A DNA stretch of 64,000 nt from the NCBI RefSeq assembly GCF_009496155.1, contig NZ_WIJP01000001.1:1-64000 (forward strand), read 5' to 3'. Shown in pieces: positions 9,522-18,478 of the stretch. Each line of letters opens with the position of its first letter. The first letter of the stretch is position 1. This DNA comes from Streptococcus mitis (GTDB lineage: Bacteria > Bacillota > Bacilli > Lactobacillales > Streptococcaceae). Under the pieces are notes generated by a model. That model did not search any database. It was not told where the DNA came from and saw nothing but the letters and a program-made list of their open reading frames with translations. Position numbers and translations under genes: made by a program.

Positions 9522-10223
9522 ATGCGAGAACATCGTCCAGTCATTGCTCTTGATTTTCCTAGTTTTGAGGAGGTCAAGGAATTTTTAGCTCTTTTCCCAG
9601 AGGAAGAAAGCCTTTATCTAAAGGTAGGAATGGAGCTTTATTACGCAACGGGGCCTGAGATTGTGTCTTACTTGAAAGACCTGGGTCACAGTGTCTTTCT
9701 TGATCTCAAGCTTCATGATATTCCTAATACAGTCAAATCAGCTATGAAGGTCTTATCTCAGCTTGGTGTGGATATGACCAATGTTCATGCTGCTGGCGGT
9801 GTAGAGATGATGAAGGCGGCGCGTGAAGGTCTTGGAAGACAAGCCAAATTGATCGCTGTAACGCAGCTCACATCAACGTCAGAAGCCCAGATGCAGGAGT
9901 TTCAAAATATCCAAACCAGCCTGCAAGAGTCTGTGATTCATTATGCTAAGAAGACAGCTGAAGCGGGATTAGATGGTGTTGTCTGCTCGGCTCAGGAAGT
10001 GCAAGTCATCAAGCAGGTTACCAAACCAGATTTTATCTGTTTAACGCCAGGCATTCGTCCACAGGGAGCTGCGGTTGGAGACCAAAAACGCGTGATGACG
10101 CCAGCGGATGCCTATCAAATCGGTAGTGACTATATCGTAGTGGGACGTCCCATTACCCAAGCTGATGATCCTGTTGCAGCTTATCATACCATCAAGGATG
10201 AATGGACACAGGACTGGAATTAA
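9522..10223 (+). CDS. pyrF: orotidine-5'-phosphate decarboxylase
   Basis: The 233-residue TIM-barrel enzyme converts OMP to UMP. It carries the catalytic signature [10 protein letters not shown] (Asp-Lys-x-x-Asp) and the phosphate-binding segments TPGIRPQG and VVGRPITQ. An AAAGGAG site precedes the ATG. It is followed 33 bp later by pyrE; these two genes complete the last two steps of UMP synthesis, while the other pyr genes are not in this window. Confidence 0.97.
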   Translation: MREHRPVIALDFPSFEEVKEFLALFPEEESLYLKVGMELYYATGPEIVSYLKDLGHSVFLDLKLHDIPNTVKSAMKVLSQLGVDMTNVHAAGGVEMMKAAREGLGRQAKLIAVTQLTSTSEAQMQEFQNIQTSLQESVIHYAKKTAEAGLDGVVCSAQEVQVIKQVTKPDFICLTPGIRPQGAAVGDQKRVMTPADAYQIGSDYIVVGRPITQADDPVAAYHTIKDEWTQDWN

Positions 10224-10256
10224 AGAACTAGATTAGAAAAATAAAAGGAGAATACC

Positions 10257-10889
10257 ATGACACTTGCTAAAGATATCGCTAGCCACCTCTTGAAAATCCA
10301 AGCCGTTTACCTTAAACCAGAGGAGCCTTTCACTTGGGCATCTGGTATCAAGTCACCGATTTATACTGATAATCGTGTGACACTTGCTTATCCAGAAACT
10401 CGTACCTTAATTGAAAATGGCTTTGTAGATGCTATCAAAGAAGCCTTTCCTGAGGTAGAAGTGATTGCAGGAACTGCAACAGCAGGGATTCCACACGGAG
10501 CTATTATTGCTGATAAGATGAATATGCCATTTGCCTACATCCGTAGCAAACCAAAAGATCACGGAGCTGGTAATCAAATTGAAGGCCGTGTAGCTCAAGG
10601 TCAAAAAATGGTAGTGGTTGAAGATCTTATTTCAACAGGTGGTTCTGTTCTGGAAGCAGTAGCAGCAGCAAAGCGAGAAGGAGCAGACGTGCTTGGTGTG
10701 GTCGCGATTTTCAGCTACCAATTGCCAAAAGCAGATAAGAACTTCTCAGACGCAGGTGTCAAACTTGTGACGCTTTCTAACTACAGTGAACTCATCCATC
10801 TAGCCCAAGAAGAAGGCTATATCACACCAGAGGGCTTGGATCTCCTAAAACGCTTTAAAGAAGACCAAGAAAATTGGCAAAATGCCTAA
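10257..10889 (+). CDS. pyrE: orotate phosphoribosyltransferase
   Basis: The 210-residue type I PRTase makes OMP from orotate and PRPP. The PRPP-binding motif [12 protein letters not shown] is clear, and [12 protein letters not shown] is the orotate-site signature. It is the last gene of the pyrFE unit and ends at a bidirectional terminator. Confidence 0.97.
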   Translation: MTLAKDIASHLLKIQAVYLKPEEPFTWASGIKSPIYTDNRVTLAYPETRTLIENGFVDAIKEAFPEVEVIAGTATAGIPHGAIIADKMNMPFAYIRSKPKDHGAGNQIEGRVAQGQKMVVVEDLISTGGSVLEAVAAAKREGADVLGVVAIFSYQLPKADKNFSDAGVKLVTLSNYSELIHLAQEEGYITPEGLDLLKRFKEDQENWQNA

Positions 10890-10896
10890 AATATAT

Positions 10897-10929
10897 AAAA
10901 TCAGGTAGTCACTAGGATTACCTGATTTT
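10897..10929. terminator. bidirectional terminator between pyrE and the amino-acid ABC operon
   Basis: AAAATCAGGTA (10897-10907) pairs with TACCTGATTTT (10919-10929) around an 11-nt loop; A and T tracts on both sides serve both converging units. Confidence 0.88.
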
Positions 10930-10950
10930 GTTTTGTGATTTTATTGGATG

Positions 10951-11817
10951 TTAGTCAACTTTTCCACCTTCAACAACTAGATCATCTGCCTTAGCAGCGT
11001 TACCGTAGGTTGGGTGAAGTGTTTTTTCATAGGCCTTGTGGAAGAAGTTTTCCTTGCCTAATTTTTCAATATCTTTATTGATGAAGTCTAGCAATTCTTG
11101 GTTGCCTTTTTGAACTGCTGCCGCAATGGTATCTGGATTACCAAGAGAAGTAATTCCTACTTCAAATCCTTTGTTTTCAAGCGCCCAAGCTAGGACTTCA
11201 GTATTGTCAGTAGAGAAGGCATCTCCACGTCCGTCAAGAAGGGCTTGGTAAGAGTCACTGTATTGGTCGTATTTTTGGAGTTTGATTTCTGGATGATTTT
11301 TTTCAAAATAAGTTTCAGCGGTCGTTCCTTTTGTGACAATCAAGGTTTTACCTTCAAGTTGTTTGACATCTGTAATGAGACCAGTCTTAGGTGATACGAC
11401 ACCCAGAGAAACTTTCATGTATGGAAGGGCAAAATCAACTTGTTTCTTGCGTTCGTCAGTCACTGTAAAGTTGGCAAGGGTAATATCCACCTTGTTTGAA
11501 ATCAAGTATTCCGCACGGTTGGCAGCATCGACTGAAACGTATTTAACCTTGACACCAAGATCCTGAGCCAGTTGGTTCCCAAGTTCAATATCGTAACCTT
11601 TGTAGGAACCATCATTGTCAACGTAACCAAATGGTTTCTTGTCTCCAAATACTGCGATTCGAAGTTCGCCACTTTTTTTGATTTCATCAATTGTACGAGC
11701 CTTGGCAGTGGTTTTACCAGATGATGAACCAGCATTTCCACCTGAGCTACAAGCTGTGACAAAGATAAGGGCAAAGGCAAGTGCCAAAACAGTTAAGAGT
11801 GGTTTGAGTAGTTTCAT
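10951..11817 (-). CDS. amino-acid ABC transporter substrate-binding lipoprotein
   Basis: The 288-residue protein has a lipoprotein signal peptide with lipobox VTAC (Cys near residue 23), then a Ser/Gly linker and a bacterial periplasmic-binding type 3 (SBP_bac_3) domain: GELRIAVFGDKKPFGY, GYDIELGNQLA, and ANFTVTDERKKQVDFALPY. The family binds polar amino acids or cystine; the ligand cannot be fixed from sequence. It is the last gene of a four-gene importer operon, 11 bp after the ATPase gene. Confidence 0.93.
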   Translation of the reverse strand: MKLLKPLLTVLALAFALIFVTACSSGGNAGSSSGKTTAKARTIDEIKKSGELRIAVFGDKKPFGYVDNDGSYKGYDIELGNQLAQDLGVKVKYVSVDAANRAEYLISNKVDITLANFTVTDERKKQVDFALPYMKVSLGVVSPKTGLITDVKQLEGKTLIVTKGTTAETYFEKNHPEIKLQKYDQYSDSYQALLDGRGDAFSTDNTEVLAWALENKGFEVGITSLGNPDTIAAAVQKGNQELLDFINKDIEKLGKENFFHKAYEKTLHPTYGNAAKADDLVVEGGKVD

Positions 11818-11828
11818 AAGAATCTCCT

Positions 11829-12587
11829 TTATAGATATGAGCCAAATTGGCTAAAGTCAAAGACGTTTAAAAATTCCTGAGCTCGTTTGGTTTGTGGATT
11901 AGTAAAGAAGGCTTGAGCCGTTCCTTCTTCAGCGATTTTTCCTTGGTCGAGGAAGATAATCCGATCGGCAATAGCTTGAGCAAACTGCATTTCATGAGTT
12001 ACTAAAATCATGGTACGGCCTTCTTGGGCCAAGTCGTTGATGAGTTCCAGAACCTCACGCACCATTTCTGGATCCAGCGAAGCCGTCACTTCGTCAAAGA
12101 GAATAATTTCTGGGTGCATGAGGAGGGCACGAACAATTGCAACCCGTTGTTTCTGTCCACCAGATAATTGACGCGCAAAGCTATGTTGTTTATCTAGCAA
12201 ACCGACACGTTCCAGTAATTGCAGAGCTTCTTCCGTTACTTCCTTCTTATCGCGTCCTTGCGCCTTGATAGGACCTAGGATGAGGTTTTGAAGGACATCT
12301 AGATGTGGAAAGAGTTCATAGCTTTGAAAGACCATGCCAATCTTTTGGCGAACTAGGTGAAAGTCTTTTTTATTTTCAACGATAGATTGACCATCCAGAA
12401 GAATATCTCCACCTTGAATGCTTTCTAAGCCATTGAGGCAACGAAGGAGGGTACTTTTCCCACAACCAGATGGCCCAAGAATAACCACAACTTCCCCTTT
12501 TTTGATTTGCAGGGAAAGACCTTGGAGGATGGGATTGTCTCCGAAGGATTTTTTTATTTCCTTGATTTCTAAGATAGTTTTAGACAT
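11829..12587 (-). CDS. amino-acid ABC transporter ATP-binding protein
   Basis: The 252-residue ATPase has Walker A GPSGCGKST, Q-loop VFQSYELFPH, signature LSGGQKQRVAIVRAL and Walker B IILFDEVTASLD, in the GlnQ/HisP class. It powers the two permeases encoded just upstream (1-nt gap), and feeds a polar amino-acid importer. Confidence 0.94.
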   Translation of the reverse strand: MSKTILEIKEIKKSFGDNPILQGLSLQIKKGEVVVILGPSGCGKSTLLRCLNGLESIQGGDILLDGQSIVENKKDFHLVRQKIGMVFQSYELFPHLDVLQNLILGPIKAQGRDKKEVTEEALQLLERVGLLDKQHSFARQLSGGQKQRVAIVRALLMHPEIILFDEVTASLDPEMVREVLELINDLAQEGRTMILVTHEMQFAQAIADRIIFLDQGKIAEEGTAQAFFTNPQTKRAQEFLNVFDFSQFGSYL

Positions 12588-13265
12588 TTAGTTCCTCCAA
12601 TGTTTTTCTAAGTGTGTGGATAGTTTGGAAATAGGGAAGCAAACTGCGAAATACAAGACCAGAATGGTTCCATAAATCCAAAAAGAAGCAGTTGGGATAG
12701 TCAGGCGGTTGCTATCGATGATTTGTTGTCCAACCTTGGTCACTTCAACAACCCCAATCAAGACAACCAAGGAAGTGGTTTTAATCATCCGAGTAACAAG
12801 GTTGATGGCTTGTGGCAGTAATCTTTTCAAGACTTGTGGGATGATGATATGGTAGTAAAGTTGAACATTGGTCAAGCCGAGCGCCTGTCCACTTTCAAAC
12901 TGATGCTTAGGGAGGGAAGTGATAGCTCCACGGACCAAGTCCCCCATCTCAGCTGTTCCCCAGAGGGTAAAAACGATAATAGCAGAAGTCTCACCTGAGA
13001 TATTGATATTAAAGTTTCGAGCTAAGCCAAAGTAAACGATGAAAAGTAGAACAAGCTGGGGCATGATACGGATGAATTCCAGATAAAATCGTGTCAAAAA
13101 TCGTACGATTCTAGAATGGGAGGTCATGATAACTCCCATGACTGTTCCGAATATCATGGATAAGAGGACAGACAGGATGGATATCCCAATCGTAACACCC
13201 AGTCCCTGTATGATTCTCAGGAGATTATTTCCCTGAAAGAGTACTTGGATTCCCGAATCCTGCAT
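12588..13265 (-). CDS. amino-acid ABC transporter permease (second subunit)
   Basis: The 225-residue HisM/GlnP-type permease has about five transmembrane helices and an EAA loop (SGQALGLTNVQLYYHIIIPQ). Its ATG lies 41 nt inside the upstream permease gene, so the two are likely to be translationally coupled; a later start is possible but would remove part of the N-terminus. Confidence 0.92.
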   Translation of the reverse strand: MQDSGIQVLFQGNNLLRIIQGLGVTIGISILSVLLSMIFGTVMGVIMTSHSRIVRFLTRFYLEFIRIMPQLVLLFIVYFGLARNFNINISGETSAIIVFTLWGTAEMGDLVRGAITSLPKHQFESGQALGLTNVQLYYHIIIPQVLKRLLPQAINLVTRMIKTTSLVVLIGVVEVTKVGQQIIDSNRLTIPTASFWIYGTILVLYFAVCFPISKLSTHLEKHWRN

Positions 13266-13905
13266 GGCGGAGCCTCCTTTCTATCCAGCTAAAGACCAGT
13301 GAGATGGGAAGCAGCATCATCAGATAAGCACCTACCAACATAGCTAGCGCAATGTCTGTCTCATAGTAGAGCCCAATCAAGTCCTTGGCGACGTACATGA
13401 GGTCGGCCAAAGCCACTGCTGAGAAAACAGAGGTTTCCTTGATGAGGAAAATGACATTGGCACTAAAGGAGGGAAGTGCCACCGCTGTTGCTTGCGGCAG
13501 AACCACATAGCGAAAGACCTGTACAGGTGTCAGACCGATAGCTAATCCAATCTCATGCTGGGTTTGACTGACAGCTTCTAGCCCACTTCGGAAAGATTCT
13601 GCCATATAGGAGCCACCTAAAAAGACTAGTCCCAGAGTAGCACAGACTTCTGAAGATAGGACAATCCCCATTCGGGGAAGACCGAAATAGAGAAAGAAGA
13701 GTTGAATCAAAAGGGGCGTATTGCGTGACAATTCGATATAGGCTGTCGCTACTTGCGCCAAAACAGGAATTCGATAATGCCGAATGATACTAACGATTAA
13801 ACCGAGCAGAAAGGATCCCAAAATTCCCCACACTGCAATATGCAAGGTCAGAAAGAATGCCTTTTGATATAGTGGTAGATATTGTTCAACAATGGACCAA
13901 TCCAA
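13225..13905 (-). CDS. amino-acid ABC transporter permease (first subunit)
   Basis: The 226-residue HisM/GlnP-type permease begins the minus-strand importer operon. It has about five transmembrane helices, the conserved ELSRNTPLLIQLFFLYFG segment and an EAA loop (AIGLTPVQVFRYVVLPQ). A GGAGG site precedes the start. The promoter lies in the 215-bp divergent region shared with lctO, but no clear -35/-10 pair stands out. Confidence 0.93.
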   Translation of the reverse strand: MDWSIVEQYLPLYQKAFFLTLHIAVWGILGSFLLGLIVSIIRHYRIPVLAQVATAYIELSRNTPLLIQLFFLYFGLPRMGIVLSSEVCATLGLVFLGGSYMAESFRSGLEAVSQTQHEIGLAIGLTPVQVFRYVVLPQATAVALPSFSANVIFLIKETSVFSAVALADLMYVAKDLIGLYYETDIALAMLVGAYLMMLLPISLVFSWIERRLRHAGFGNPSTLSGK

Positions 13906-14086
13906 AAATAGAACCTCCTATCTAGAAATAATACAGTTATTGTAGCACTTAAAATCTACTTTGGATAATATGTATTTTTTATTGCTGTTATAAGGATTTT
14001 TTATCATAGTCCTAAAATTTCTGAAATTTTCAAACAAAATATTTGAAAAGTGTTGAAAAAAGAGTTAAGATATTTTTGTAATATAC

Positions 14087-14103
14087 AAAGTAAACGCTTA
14101 CTT
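14087..14103 (+). promoter_or_regulatory. CcpA cre-like site before lctO
   Basis: The near-palindrome AAAGTAAACGCTTACTT lies 17 nt before the lctO start codon and ends just before the ribosome binding site (AAGGAGG). It fits the cre pattern with a central CG; its position downstream of the likely promoter suggests carbon-source repression. Confidence 0.7.
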
Positions 14104-14120
14104 ATTAAGGAGGGCATTTT

Positions 14121-15257
14121 ATGTCATACAAAACAAGCAATGCAGAAGGTCATGTAGATTTCATCAATACCTATGATTTGGAGCCAATGGCGCAACAAGT
14201 TATTCCTAAAGCAGCATTTGGCTATATAGCTAGTGGGGCGGAAGATACTTTCACTTTACGTGAGAATATCCGTGCCTTTAACCACAAACTTATCGTTCCG
14301 CATACTCTTTGCGATGTTGAAAATCCAAGTACAGAGATTGAATTTGCAGGTGAAAAATTGTCTTCACCAATCATCATGGCGCCTGTTGCGGCTCATAAAT
14401 TAGCAAATGAACAGGGTGAAGTGGCTACTGCGCGAGGTGTGCATGAGTTTGGTTCCCTCTATACAACCAGCTCTTACTCTACTGTGGACCTTCCAGAAAT
14501 TACGGAAGCCCTTCAAGGGACACCTCACTGGTTCCAATTTTACTTTAGTAAAGATGACGGAATTAACCGCCACATCATGGACCGTGTGAAGGCTGAAGGT
14601 TATAAAGCGATTGTCTTGACGGCAGACGCTACTGTAGGGGGCAATCGTGAGGTAGACAAGCGTAATGGCTTTGTCTTCCCAGTTGGCATGCCGATTGTTG
14701 AGGAATATCTACCAGAAGGTGCTGGTAAATCAATGGACTTTGTTTACAAATCAGCTAAACAACGCTTGTCTCCACGTGATGTAGAATTTATAGCTGAATA
14801 CTCTGGACTTCCTGTGTATGTCAAGGGACCACAATGCCGTGAGGACGTTGAACGTTCGCTTGCTGCTGGTGCCTCTGGTATCTGGGTAACCAACCACGGT
14901 GGTCGCCAAATCGACGGTGGACCAGCTGCCTTCGACTCACTTCAAGAAGTAGCCGAAGCAGTTGACAAACGTGTGCCAATTGTCTTTGACTCAGGTATTC
15001 GTCGTGGTCAACACGTCTTTAAAGCCTTGGCTTCAGGAGCAGACTTGGTAGCTATTGGTCGTCCTGTCATCTATGGTTTGGCTCTCGGTGGTAGTGTCGG
15101 TGTGCGTCAAGTCTTTGAACACTTGAATGCGGAATTGAAGACAGTTATGCAGTTGTCTGGAACTCAGACGATTGAAGATGTCAAACACTTTAAACTTCGT
15201 CATAACCCATACAACCCAACCTTCCCAGTTGACCCACGCGACTTAAAATTGTATTGA
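14121..15257 (+). CDS. lctO: L-lactate oxidase
   Basis: The 378-residue FMN enzyme of the alpha-hydroxyacid oxidase family oxidises L-lactate with O2 to pyruvate and H2O2. Seen motifs are the flavin/substrate segments SSPIIMAPVAAHKLA and LTADATVGGNRE, the active-site stretch VTNHGGRQIDG (catalytic His), and the phosphate loop FDSGIRRGQHVFKALASGA. A strong AAGGAGG site precedes it. Together with spxB in this window it accounts for aerobic H2O2 production and recycles lactate to pyruvate. Confidence 0.96.
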   Translation: MSYKTSNAEGHVDFINTYDLEPMAQQVIPKAAFGYIASGAEDTFTLRENIRAFNHKLIVPHTLCDVENPSTEIEFAGEKLSSPIIMAPVAAHKLANEQGEVATARGVHEFGSLYTTSSYSTVDLPEITEALQGTPHWFQFYFSKDDGINRHIMDRVKAEGYKAIVLTADATVGGNREVDKRNGFVFPVGMPIVEEYLPEGAGKSMDFVYKSAKQRLSPRDVEFIAEYSGLPVYVKGPQCREDVERSLAAGASGIWVTNHGGRQIDGGPAAFDSLQEVAEAVDKRVPIVFDSGIRRGQHVFKALASGADLVAIGRPVIYGLALGGSVGVRQVFEHLNAELKTVMQLSGTQTIEDVKHFKLRHNPYNPTFPVDPRDLKLY

Positions 15258-15269
15258 TAAAATAGCTTG

Positions 15270-15293
15270 CCTCCACTAAGTGTGGAGGTTTTT
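15270..15293 (+). terminator. lctO terminator
   Basis: CCTCCAC (15270-15276) and GTGGAGG (15282-15288) around TAAGT, followed by TTTTT. Confidence 0.9.
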
Positions 15294-15303
15294 GCTTGTG
15301 TTT

Positions 15304-15395
15304 TATACTCTTCAAAAATCTCTTCAAACCACGTCAGTCTTATCTACAACCTCAAAGCAGTGCTGCAGCTAGCTTCCTAGTTTGCACTTTGATTT
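15304..15395 (+). repeat. BOX-like extragenic repeat, copy 1 (3' end degraded)
   Basis: It begins ATACTCTTCAAAAATCTC and ends in a CTTTGATT piece but lacks the closing TTTTCATTGAGTAT. It resembles the pneumococcal BOX family (boxA/boxC ends). Similar copies occur near 23.8, 28.1, 30.2 and 45.2 kb. Confidence 0.75.
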
Positions 15396-15458
15396 AAATG
15401 TTTTAATAAAGGGAAATCGTATCAAAATCTATATAAATATATTTTTCGAACAAATATC

Positions 15459-15487
15459 TTGCTAGGACTTTCATTTTTTGCTATACT
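15459..15487 (+). promoter_or_regulatory. promoter of the first thiamine operon
   Basis: TTGCTA, 17 bp, then TATACT with an extended TGC; it is followed 23 bp later by the TPP riboswitch. Confidence 0.65.
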
Positions 15488-15510
15488 GGTGCAGTAATTA
15501 AATAATAAAG

Positions 15511-15582
15511 ACATTTGGGGTGCTTTAGGCTGAGATAATACCCATTGAACCTGCTACAGTTAAGACTGGCGAAGGGAAATGT
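15511..15582 (+). ncRNA. TPP riboswitch (THI element), copy 1
   Basis: The conserved segments are GGGGTGC, GGCTGAGATAATACCC and GAACCTG; the outer stem ACATTT pairs with AAATGT. Binding of thiamine pyrophosphate should let the downstream terminator (15632-15664) form, turning off tenA-thiM-thiE. Confidence 0.95.
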
Positions 15583-15631
15583 GAACAGTTTTTTTCGTAT
15601 GGCGGAATGAACGATCTAATCTTGTAAGTCG

Positions 15632-15664
15632 ACTCTAATTCTTGATTGTAATTGGAGTTTTTTT
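15632..15664 (+). terminator. riboswitch-controlled terminator, copy 1
   Basis: ACTCTAATT pairs with AATTGGAGT (9 bp with one G-T pair), followed by TTTTTTT. It lies about 150 nt before the tenA start. Confidence 0.88.
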
Positions 15665-15810
15665 GTTTATAAAAAGAGAATAGGCTTGTTTAGGTAGCTC
15701 TCTGCAAATGCCCACGATATTCTTTAAAAGGATCAAGTGAAACTTCGATTTTGCTTGGTATCTCTTAATGTTTTATTGATTACTAGAGTGTAAAGAGAGG
15801 AAAAGTAAAT

Positions 15811-16491
15811 ATGGAAACACAAGACTATGCATTTCAGCCAGGTTTGACTGTTGGAGAATTATTAAAAAGCAGTCAGAAGGATTGGCAGGCTGCAATCAAT
15901 CACCGTTTTGTCAAGGAACTTTTTGCAGGGACAATTGAGAATAAGGTCTTAAAAGACTACCTGATTCAAGATTATCACTTCTTTGATGCCTTCTTATCCA
16001 TGCTGGGTGCCTGTGTAGCCCACGCAGACCAGCTTGAATCTAAACTCCGTTTTGCCAAGCAACTAGGTTTTCTTGAAGCAGATGAAGATGGTTATTTCAA
16101 AAAGGCTTTCAAAGAGTTAAACGTAGCAGAGAATGACTATCTGGAAGTGACCTTGCACCCTGTAACAAAAGCCTTTCAGGATTTAATGTATTCGGCAGTG
16201 GCTTCATCAGACTATGCTCATCTTTTGGTCATGCTGGTCATTGCAGAAGGTCTCTATTTAGACTGGGGTTCAAAAGATTTGCCTCTACCTGAAGCCTATA
16301 TTCATTCGGAATGGGTCAATCTCCACAGAGGTCCTTTCTTTGCAGAGTGGGTTCAATTTTTGGTTGACGAACTCAATCGTGTCGGGAAAGGTCGAGAAGA
16401 TTTGACAGAACTTCAGCAACGCTGGAATCAAGCAGTTGCTTTAGAAATAGCCTTTTTTGATATTGGTTATAATTTGAAGGGAAATGAATAA
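15811..16491 (+). CDS. tenA: TenA-family protein without the active-site Cys (TenA_E-like)
   Basis: The 226-residue helical protein belongs to the TenA/thiaminase II family, which salvages pyrimidine breakdown products of thiamine. In the helix where TenA_C proteins have the nucleophilic Cys (the paralogue at 21088 reads LLPCPWLYHDIG), this one reads LVIAEGLYLDWG, so it falls in the Cys-less, Glu-containing class, which in other organisms acts on amino- or formylamino-HMP. It opens the first TPP-regulated operon with thiM and thiE. Confidence 0.88.
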   Translation: METQDYAFQPGLTVGELLKSSQKDWQAAINHRFVKELFAGTIENKVLKDYLIQDYHFFDAFLSMLGACVAHADQLESKLRFAKQLGFLEADEDGYFKKAFKELNVAENDYLEVTLHPVTKAFQDLMYSAVASSDYAHLLVMLVIAEGLYLDWGSKDLPLPEAYIHSEWVNLHRGPFFAEWVQFLVDELNRVGKGREDLTELQQRWNQAVALEIAFFDIGYNLKGNE

Positions 16492-16609
16492 AGACAAGAT
16501 AACTGTTTGAAAACAAATAAAAAAGAACTAGCTTAGCTATTGTGAGTTAGTAAAGAGGAAAAGAAGACAAATCTGTCAAAAATATATAGAAAAAAGGAAA
16601 ATAAACAAC

Positions 16610-17392
16610 ATGACAAGTTTAAAATTATTAAAAGAAAAAGCACCTTTGGTCATTTGCATAACCAATGATGTAGTAAAAAATTTCACAGCAAATGGATTAG
16701 TAGCACTGGGTGCATCACCAGCTATGAGTGAGTTTCCAGCAGATTTAGAGGATTTGTTAAAGTATGCTGGTGGTTTATTAATAAACATAGGAACATTGAC
16801 AGATGAAAATTGGAAATTATACCAAGCTGCTCTGAAAATTGCAGAGAAATATAATGTCCCAGCAGTTTTAGATCCTGTAGCATGTGGGGCAGGATCTTAT
16901 AGAAGAAGAGTATCCGAAGATTTAATAAATAATTACAAACTAGCTGCGATTAGGGGAAATGCTGGCGAGATTGCCTCTTTAGTAGGGATAAATGTAGCAT
17001 CTAAAGGTGTTGATAGTGCTGGCGTGGATAACATTGATGAGATTGCTCTAGCAGCCAATGCTAGGTTTAAGATACCTGTAGTAGTGACTGGAGAAGTGGA
17101 TGCGATTGCAGTTAATGGAGAAGTGGTAACGATTCATAATGGTAGTGCCATGATGCCAAAAGTTATTGGAACTGGATGTTTATTAGGGGCAGTGGTAGCA
17201 AGCTTTATCGGACTTGAAAAAGGTCAAGAATTGAAATCATTAGAAACAGCAATGTTGGTTTACAATATCGCTGGAGAAATGGCAGAAAAACGTCCCAATG
17301 GACATCTTCCTGGAACATTTAAAGTTGAATTTATAAATGCCTTATACGAGATTACAGATGAAGATATAAAGGAATTCAAAAGAGTGAAGTGA
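16610..17392 (+). CDS. thiM: hydroxyethylthiazole kinase, copy 1
   Basis: The 260-residue ribokinase-fold enzyme phosphorylates 4-methyl-5-(2-hydroxyethyl)thiazole. Key segments are [24 protein letters not shown] and the catalytic-loop GTGCLLGAV, with the family's usual Cys. The gene looks more AT-rich than its neighbours (many TTA, AAT and ATA codons). It overlaps nothing upstream (119-bp gap after tenA) and its stop is 1 nt from the thiE start. Confidence 0.94.
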   Translation: MTSLKLLKEKAPLVICITNDVVKNFTANGLVALGASPAMSEFPADLEDLLKYAGGLLINIGTLTDENWKLYQAALKIAEKYNVPAVLDPVACGAGSYRRRVSEDLINNYKLAAIRGNAGEIASLVGINVASKGVDSAGVDNIDEIALAANARFKIPVVVTGEVDAIAVNGEVVTIHNGSAMMPKVIGTGCLLGAVVASFIGLEKGQELKSLETAMLVYNIAGEMAEKRPNGHLPGTFKVEFINALYEITDEDIKEFKRVK

Positions 17393-17393
17393 A

Positions 17394-18023
17394 ATGTTTC
17401 ATAAAGAATTATTAAAACTATATTTTATTTGTGGAACGACTACTTGCCAAGGAAAAGATCTATATACAGTCGTTGAGGAAGCCTTAAAAGGTGGGATATC
17501 TTTATTTCAATTCCGTGAAAAAGGTGAGGGAGCCCTGGAAGGTAAAGAAAAAGTCGAATTAGCAATAAAACTACAGGATCTTTGTAAAAAATATAATGTT
17601 CCATTTATCGTTAATGATGATATTGATTTGGCAATGGAAATTGACGCTGATGGGGTACATGTAGGGCAGGATGACCTTGGTGTTGATGAAATTAGAAAAT
17701 TGATGCCAGATAAAATAATTGGTCTTTCTATAAAAAACAAGGCAGAATTTCAACAATCAAAAGTTGAATATGTAGATTATGTTGGTGTTGGCCCTGTATT
17801 TGACACCCAGTCAAAGGATGATGCTGGTGACGCTATAGGTTATGAAGGACTTAAATTGATGAGGAAACTATTGCCACAAATGCCCTTGGTTGCAATTGGT
17901 GGGATACAGACGCAGCATATTAAAGACATTATGAAGACTAATATGGATGGTGTTTCAATCATTTCAGCAATTTCGTATGCAAAAAATATAGAAAAAACTG
18001 TTCGGGAAATGAGTGAACAATAG
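17394..18023 (+). CDS. thiE: thiamine-phosphate synthase, copy 1
   Basis: The 209-residue TIM-barrel enzyme joins HMP-PP and thiazole phosphate to thiamine phosphate. Family motifs are FQFREKGEGALEG, FIVNDDIDLAMEIDADGVHVGQ (in outline NDD, then DGVHVGQ), GVGPVFDTQSKDDAG and AIGGI. Like thiM copy 1 it looks AT-rich. No strong terminator follows; the next 200 bp contain a perfect hairpin and the second TPP leader. Confidence 0.94.
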   Translation: MFHKELLKLYFICGTTTCQGKDLYTVVEEALKGGISLFQFREKGEGALEGKEKVELAIKLQDLCKKYNVPFIVNDDIDLAMEIDADGVHVGQDDLGVDEIRKLMPDKIIGLSIKNKAEFQQSKVEYVDYVGVGPVFDTQSKDDAGDAIGYEGLKLMRKLLPQMPLVAIGGIQTQHIKDIMKTNMDGVSIISAISYAKNIEKTVREMSEQ

Positions 18024-18170
18024 GTATCTATCCTTGGATTCTAAGTAAGTGGAAGTTTTACTTTTCTAAAAAGATATGTCCAAATTCAGTTCAAATATCT
18101 AATCCATCAAATAAGTCATTTATTTTTTGCAAAAGAAAGATCTGCTGTCTTTTTGAGTGCAAGGCTGTAT

Positions 18171-18196
18171 TTCCAGTTCAATTTCTTGAACTGGAA
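18171..18196. repeat. perfect 11-bp inverted repeat with 4-nt loop
   Basis: TTCCAGTTCAA and TTGAACTGGAA flank TTTC between thiE copy 1 and the second TPP leader. No T-tract follows, so it is not an ordinary terminator. The rest of 18024-18237 shows no gene. Confidence 0.75.
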
Positions 18197-18237
18197 TAAA
18201 TCGTCTGTTAAAATAATTATATAATTAAATAATAAAG

Positions 18238-18309
18238 ACATTTGGGGTGCTTTAGGCTGAGATAATACCCATTGAACCTGATACAGTTAAGACTGGCGAA
18301 GGGAAATGT
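18238..18309 (+). ncRNA. TPP riboswitch (THI element), copy 2
   Basis: It is nearly identical to copy 1 at 15511-15582 (GGGGTGC, GGCTGAGATAATACCC, GAACCTG, outer ACATTT/AAATGT stem), with only a few differences such as CTGATACAG versus CTGCTACAG. A TATAAT box lies at 18220-18225. Confidence 0.95.
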
Positions 18310-18360
18310 GAAAAGGTTTTTTTCGTATGGCGAAATGAACGATCTAATCTTGTAAGCTAA

Positions 18361-18392
18361 ACTCTAATTCTCGTTTGTAATTGGAGTTTTTT
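18361..18392 (+). terminator. riboswitch-controlled terminator, copy 2
   Basis: ACTCTAATT and AATTGGAGT form the stem before TTTTTT, the same as copy 1. It gates the ykoEDC-tenA-thiW-thiM-thiE operon. Confidence 0.88.
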
Positions 18393-18478
18393 GTTTATAT
18401 AAGCTGGACGAAGGCGATACAAAGCATTTAGGTAGCTCTCCTTGAATGCCCCACTTTTCTTTAAAAAAGGAGTTTTTT

